A model generated the notes under the pieces. That model saw nothing but the letters and a program-made list of their open reading frames with translations, did not search any database and had not been told where the DNA came from. A stretch of DNA of 64,000 bases, from contig NZ_FWXI01000022.1 in the NCBI RefSeq assembly GCF_900176355.1, forward strand, positions 28,508 to 92,507, read 5' to 3'. The DNA comes from Sporomusa malonica. Its GTDB lineage: Bacteria > Bacillota > Negativicutes > Sporomusales > Sporomusaceae. The translations under genes were made by a program, and so were the position numbers. Below are positions 62,442 through 64,000 of this stretch, piece by piece (the first letter of the stretch is position 1; each line of letters opens with the position of its first letter).

Positions 62442-62573
62442 ATGTTCTGTCATCATCATTCGCATCGCGACTGTTGTGGCGACTCACCATTATTAAAAGT
62501 CCTGGCTGTAGGTGCCGTAGTGTATGTTGGGTTAAAAGCTATGCATCACTGGCAAATCTATCACCGAGACTAA
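62442..62573 (+). CDS. 43-residue His/Cys-rich small protein
   Basis: MFCHHHSHRDCCGDSP followed by a hydrophobic stretch LLKVLAVGAVVYVGLKAM and HHWQIYHRD. A near-ideal AGGAGGTGATT lies 6 bases before ATG, and a strong terminator follows the stop. The N-terminal His/Cys cluster may bind metal, and the middle could span or lie on the membrane. No family recognised. The gene signals make it a credible protein despite its size. Confidence 0.72.
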   Translation: MFCHHHSHRDCCGDSPLLKVLAVGAVVYVGLKAMHHWQIYHRD

Positions 62574-62584
62574 ACCTCTTTAGG

Positions 62585-62608
62585 CCTGGGCTTATCGCCC
62601 AGGTTTTT
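62585..62608 (+). terminator. Terminator of the small His-rich gene
   Basis: CCTGGGC and GCCCAGG pair around TTATC, followed by TTTTTAATTTT. Confidence 0.9.
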
Positions 62609-62709
62609 AATTTTGGGGGTAAAAGAAAAGAGCCCTGTTGCGGGCTCCCGAAGGCGCTTTAAAATCTCGATATAAATTTAACATATGACTCTATAACGCC
62701 TACCCCTTC

Positions 62710-63006
62710 CTACCTTGGCGGATTAATGATATTTTTTTTACCTTCAGCAAACTCAATGGTTACTGTCTGCACGCAAGCATTCTTACAGACATCCTCTGTT
62801 GATGTTATAATACTTTTATGCACTCTAGCTAGGCCATATAACCTGTGTTTAGCTATTTGTATTGTTTGAAGAGTAAATACCATATTTAAAATCTCATCTT
62901 CTGTAAGAAACCAGGCAATCCCATTGTTATTGCGAAAATTCTCTTCGTCACAGTGTAAATACTCTAGGTAAAAGGTAAATAATTCCTTTAAATATTCGCT
63001 TAAATA
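62710..63006 (-). pseudogene. Gene remnant lacking a start codon
   Basis: A continuous 98-codon frame ending in TAG at 62710. The translation looks like real protein (EYLKELFTFYLEYLHCDEEN..., FLTEDEILNMVFTLQTIQ, KHRLYGLARVH, EDVCKNACVQTV). No ATG, GTG or TTG precedes the first 37 or so residues before the upstream TAA, so it is probably a truncated gene; a shorter product from the internal ATG is possible. Neither the family nor the missing part was found. The rest of 62609-63082 shows nothing else. Confidence 0.45.
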
Positions 63007-63082
63007 TTATACCCAAATGCTGTTTAGATTTATAGATAGTCCTTCGATAAATAAATTATGAAACACAGTTAGGAGGTAAACG

Positions 63083-63250
63083 ATGAAAAAAGATCTTAAC
63101 ATGGAAAAAGAGTGTGCCAAATGTCATGGACGTGGAAAAATAAATAACACAATTTGCGCTGCTTGTAATGGTACCGGGACTGTTCTAACAGAAGACGGCC
63201 TAAAGATACTAAAATTTTTAAGAGATGGAATAAGAACCTCTGAAAGCTAA
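63083..63250 (+). CDS. 55-residue zinc-ribbon-like protein (DnaJ CxxCxGxG type)
   Basis: Two CxxC motifs, ECAKCHGRGK and CAACNGTGT, with the CxxCxGxG form of the DnaJ zinc centre, and a basic amphipathic tail (LKILKFLRDGIRTSES). AGGAGG is 6 bases before ATG. One zinc ion is likely. Half-size compared with DnaJ, and no J domain; similar short proteins occur in Firmicutes without known function. Confidence 0.8.
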   Translation: MKKDLNMEKECAKCHGRGKINNTICAACNGTGTVLTEDGLKILKFLRDGIRTSES

Positions 63251-63266
63251 AGAGGTTCTTTCTTTT
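63232..63266 (+). terminator. Terminator of the zinc-ribbon gene
   Basis: AAGAACCTCT and AGAGGTTCTT (10 bp) with TCTTTTG following; the stem includes the last codons of the gene. Confidence 0.88.
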
Positions 63267-63371
63267 GTCAACAAGTAGGCCTCCGTCTGGCAGAGCAGCT
63301 TTGATTCATCGTAAAAGCGGCTAGTCTATTGGGTTGCAGTATGGCATATAGTGCACCTCCAACTGGGCATG

Positions 63372-63393
63372 AAAAAAGAGCCTCCACGGCTCT
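63372..63393 (-). terminator. Terminator of the Spo0E-like gene
   Basis: AGAGCC and GGCTCT pair around TCCAC; on the minus strand TTTTTTC follows. Overlaps the stop codon of the Spo0E-like gene. Confidence 0.82.
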
Positions 63394-63562
63394 ATTTATT
63401 AATCTTTTCGTTTAACATTCGTTGATACTCAGTTAATAACACATCGAGCATCTGGCTTGCCCGTACAACTTCCGTATCAGTTAGCGTCTTACCCTGTGAA
63501 ATCTCATGCAACTTATCGCGCAACTTTTCGATCATTTCCTGAATCTCAACTAGTTCGGCCAT
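63392..63562 (-). CDS. Spo0E-family aspartyl-phosphate phosphatase
   Basis: A 56-aa protein with the Spo0E signature: an N-terminal helix (EIQEMIEKLRDKLHEI), then SQGKTLTDTEVVRASQMLD and LLTEYQRML, with the S-x-x-x-D segment that acts on phospho-Asp. It would dephosphorylate Spo0A-P and restrain sporulation. AAGATAATA before ATG is a weak ribosome-binding site. Evidence that the organism sporulates. Confidence 0.88.
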   Translation of the reverse strand: MAELVEIQEMIEKLRDKLHEISQGKTLTDTEVVRASQMLDVLLTEYQRMLNEKINK

Positions 63563-63647
63563 TATTATCTTCCTTTCATTCTTAGATAATCACATTATTC
63601 CCAAGAGTGAAAGGATATATTTGCAAGGAAAGCCGCCAGATGCATTT

Positions 63648-63672
63648 TGAAGTGCCCCCTGTCAAGTAGACA
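63648..63672 (-). repeat. Probable terminal repeat of the IS3-type element
   Basis: TGAAGTGCCCCCTGTCAAGTAGACA lies about 20 bases beyond the transposase stop, where the 3' end of an IS3-family element is expected; its mate is outside the window, so the boundary cannot be proven. Confidence 0.45.
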
Positions 63673-63689
63673 GAGCAAAAAAGAAAAGT

Positions 63690-64000
63690 TTAAGCAGTCT
63701 TGGTCCGAAACTCCATCGGACTAAGACTGTTTAATTTTTTTTGTAGACGTTCGTAGTTATAAAAATAGATATATTGCTCAATCGCATTTTTTAGGTCTTC
63801 AAATGTATGATATTTATGGAGATAGTATTTCTCGCATTTTAATGTGCCCCAAAACCCTTCCATTGGTCCATTATCAATGCATTTACCGACCCGAGACATA
63901 CTTTGAGTTAGCCCGTTCGAAGTAATCCGCTTTTTAAAGCGTAATGAGGTATATTGAAAGCCGCGATCGCTATGCAGCATAGGTGTAGCTCCAGGGATTG
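63690..64000 (-). mobile_element. IS3-family transposase (OrfB), partial
   Basis: The C-terminal 103 residues of an rve-type integrase core. MLHSDRGFQYTS carries one catalytic Asp and DNGPMEGFWGTLKCEKYY the catalytic Glu; YFYNYERLQKKLNSLSPMEF is the typical end of IS3/IS150 OrfB. The frame continues upstream past the right edge. It is not possible to say whether the element is intact. Confidence 0.9.

Noticed and set aside
1..64000. CRISPR arrays, rRNA or tRNA genes, prophage
   Set aside because: No regularly spaced direct repeats, no rRNA-like conserved blocks, no tRNA cloverleaf and no phage structural genes were noticed on either strand.

Overview
The window looks like a chromosome segment from a spore-forming, diderm Firmicute (class Negativicutes, Sporomusaceae-like; the genus is not resolved). 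Outer-membrane features are a PilQ secretin with PilM/N/O/P and an RND pump with its adaptor. Sporulation features are a Spo0E-family protein and a small Ser/Thr/Ala-rich protein behind a sigma-G-like promoter. Anaerobic metabolism features are a ferredoxin-dependent 2-oxoacid oxidoreductase, anaerobic cobalamin synthesis and a selenoprotein.

Left arm (1-14.7 kb, all on the minus strand): one long cobamide operon reading cbiD-E-T-F-G-H-J-C, cobO, cbiA, cobU, cbiP, cbiB, cobS, pduX-like, cobD, cobC. A cobalamin riboswitch heads it, followed by an intrinsic terminator that runs into the start of cbiD. No cbiL, cbiK/cbiX or cobT is present in the window. Next come a divergent lactate-utilisation pair (lutC and a fused lutB-lutA, with a GntR/LldR-type operator on the -10 box), korDABC, a TAXI-type TRAP transporter with its DUF1850 partner, and three sugar/envelope genes.

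Middle (27.8-41.3 kb): the spore-protein candidate, folE2-queC (queuosine), an HD-GYP c-di-GMP phosphodiesterase candidate, rnhC, larE-larB-larC (nickel-pincer cofactor), a helical unknown, a 2-hydroxyacid dehydrogenase, a 94-codon gene with an in-frame TGA followed by a SECIS-like hairpin (a selenoprotein of the CC/Se-motif type), and an RND efflux pair.

Right arm (41.4-60.3 kb): a small plus-strand minor-pilin operon ending in a predicted beta-solenoid pilin-like protein, then a large minus-strand type IV pilus operon: pilB-pilT-pilC-pilA-pilD-fimT/pilV/pilW/pilX-like-comFB-pilM-N-O-aroC-pilP-Q-aroK-aroB-SLBB protein. A class II cyclic-di-GMP riboswitch lies directly before pilB and shares bases with an intrinsic terminator, so c-di-GMP probably switches the pilus genes, and the embedded shikimate genes, on. 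PilB itself carries N-terminal MshEN-like c-di-GMP-binding repeats. aroE and a nitrilase-family gene lie upstream of the riboswitch.

The right edge (61-64 kb) holds a YqeG phosphatase, a C_GCAxxG_C_C protein, several tiny proteins, a gene remnant and one end of an IS3-type element. Three near-identical copies of an ~89-bp repeat with several short inverted repeats lie between genes at 14.7, 36.9 and 61.6 kb; I do not recognise the family.
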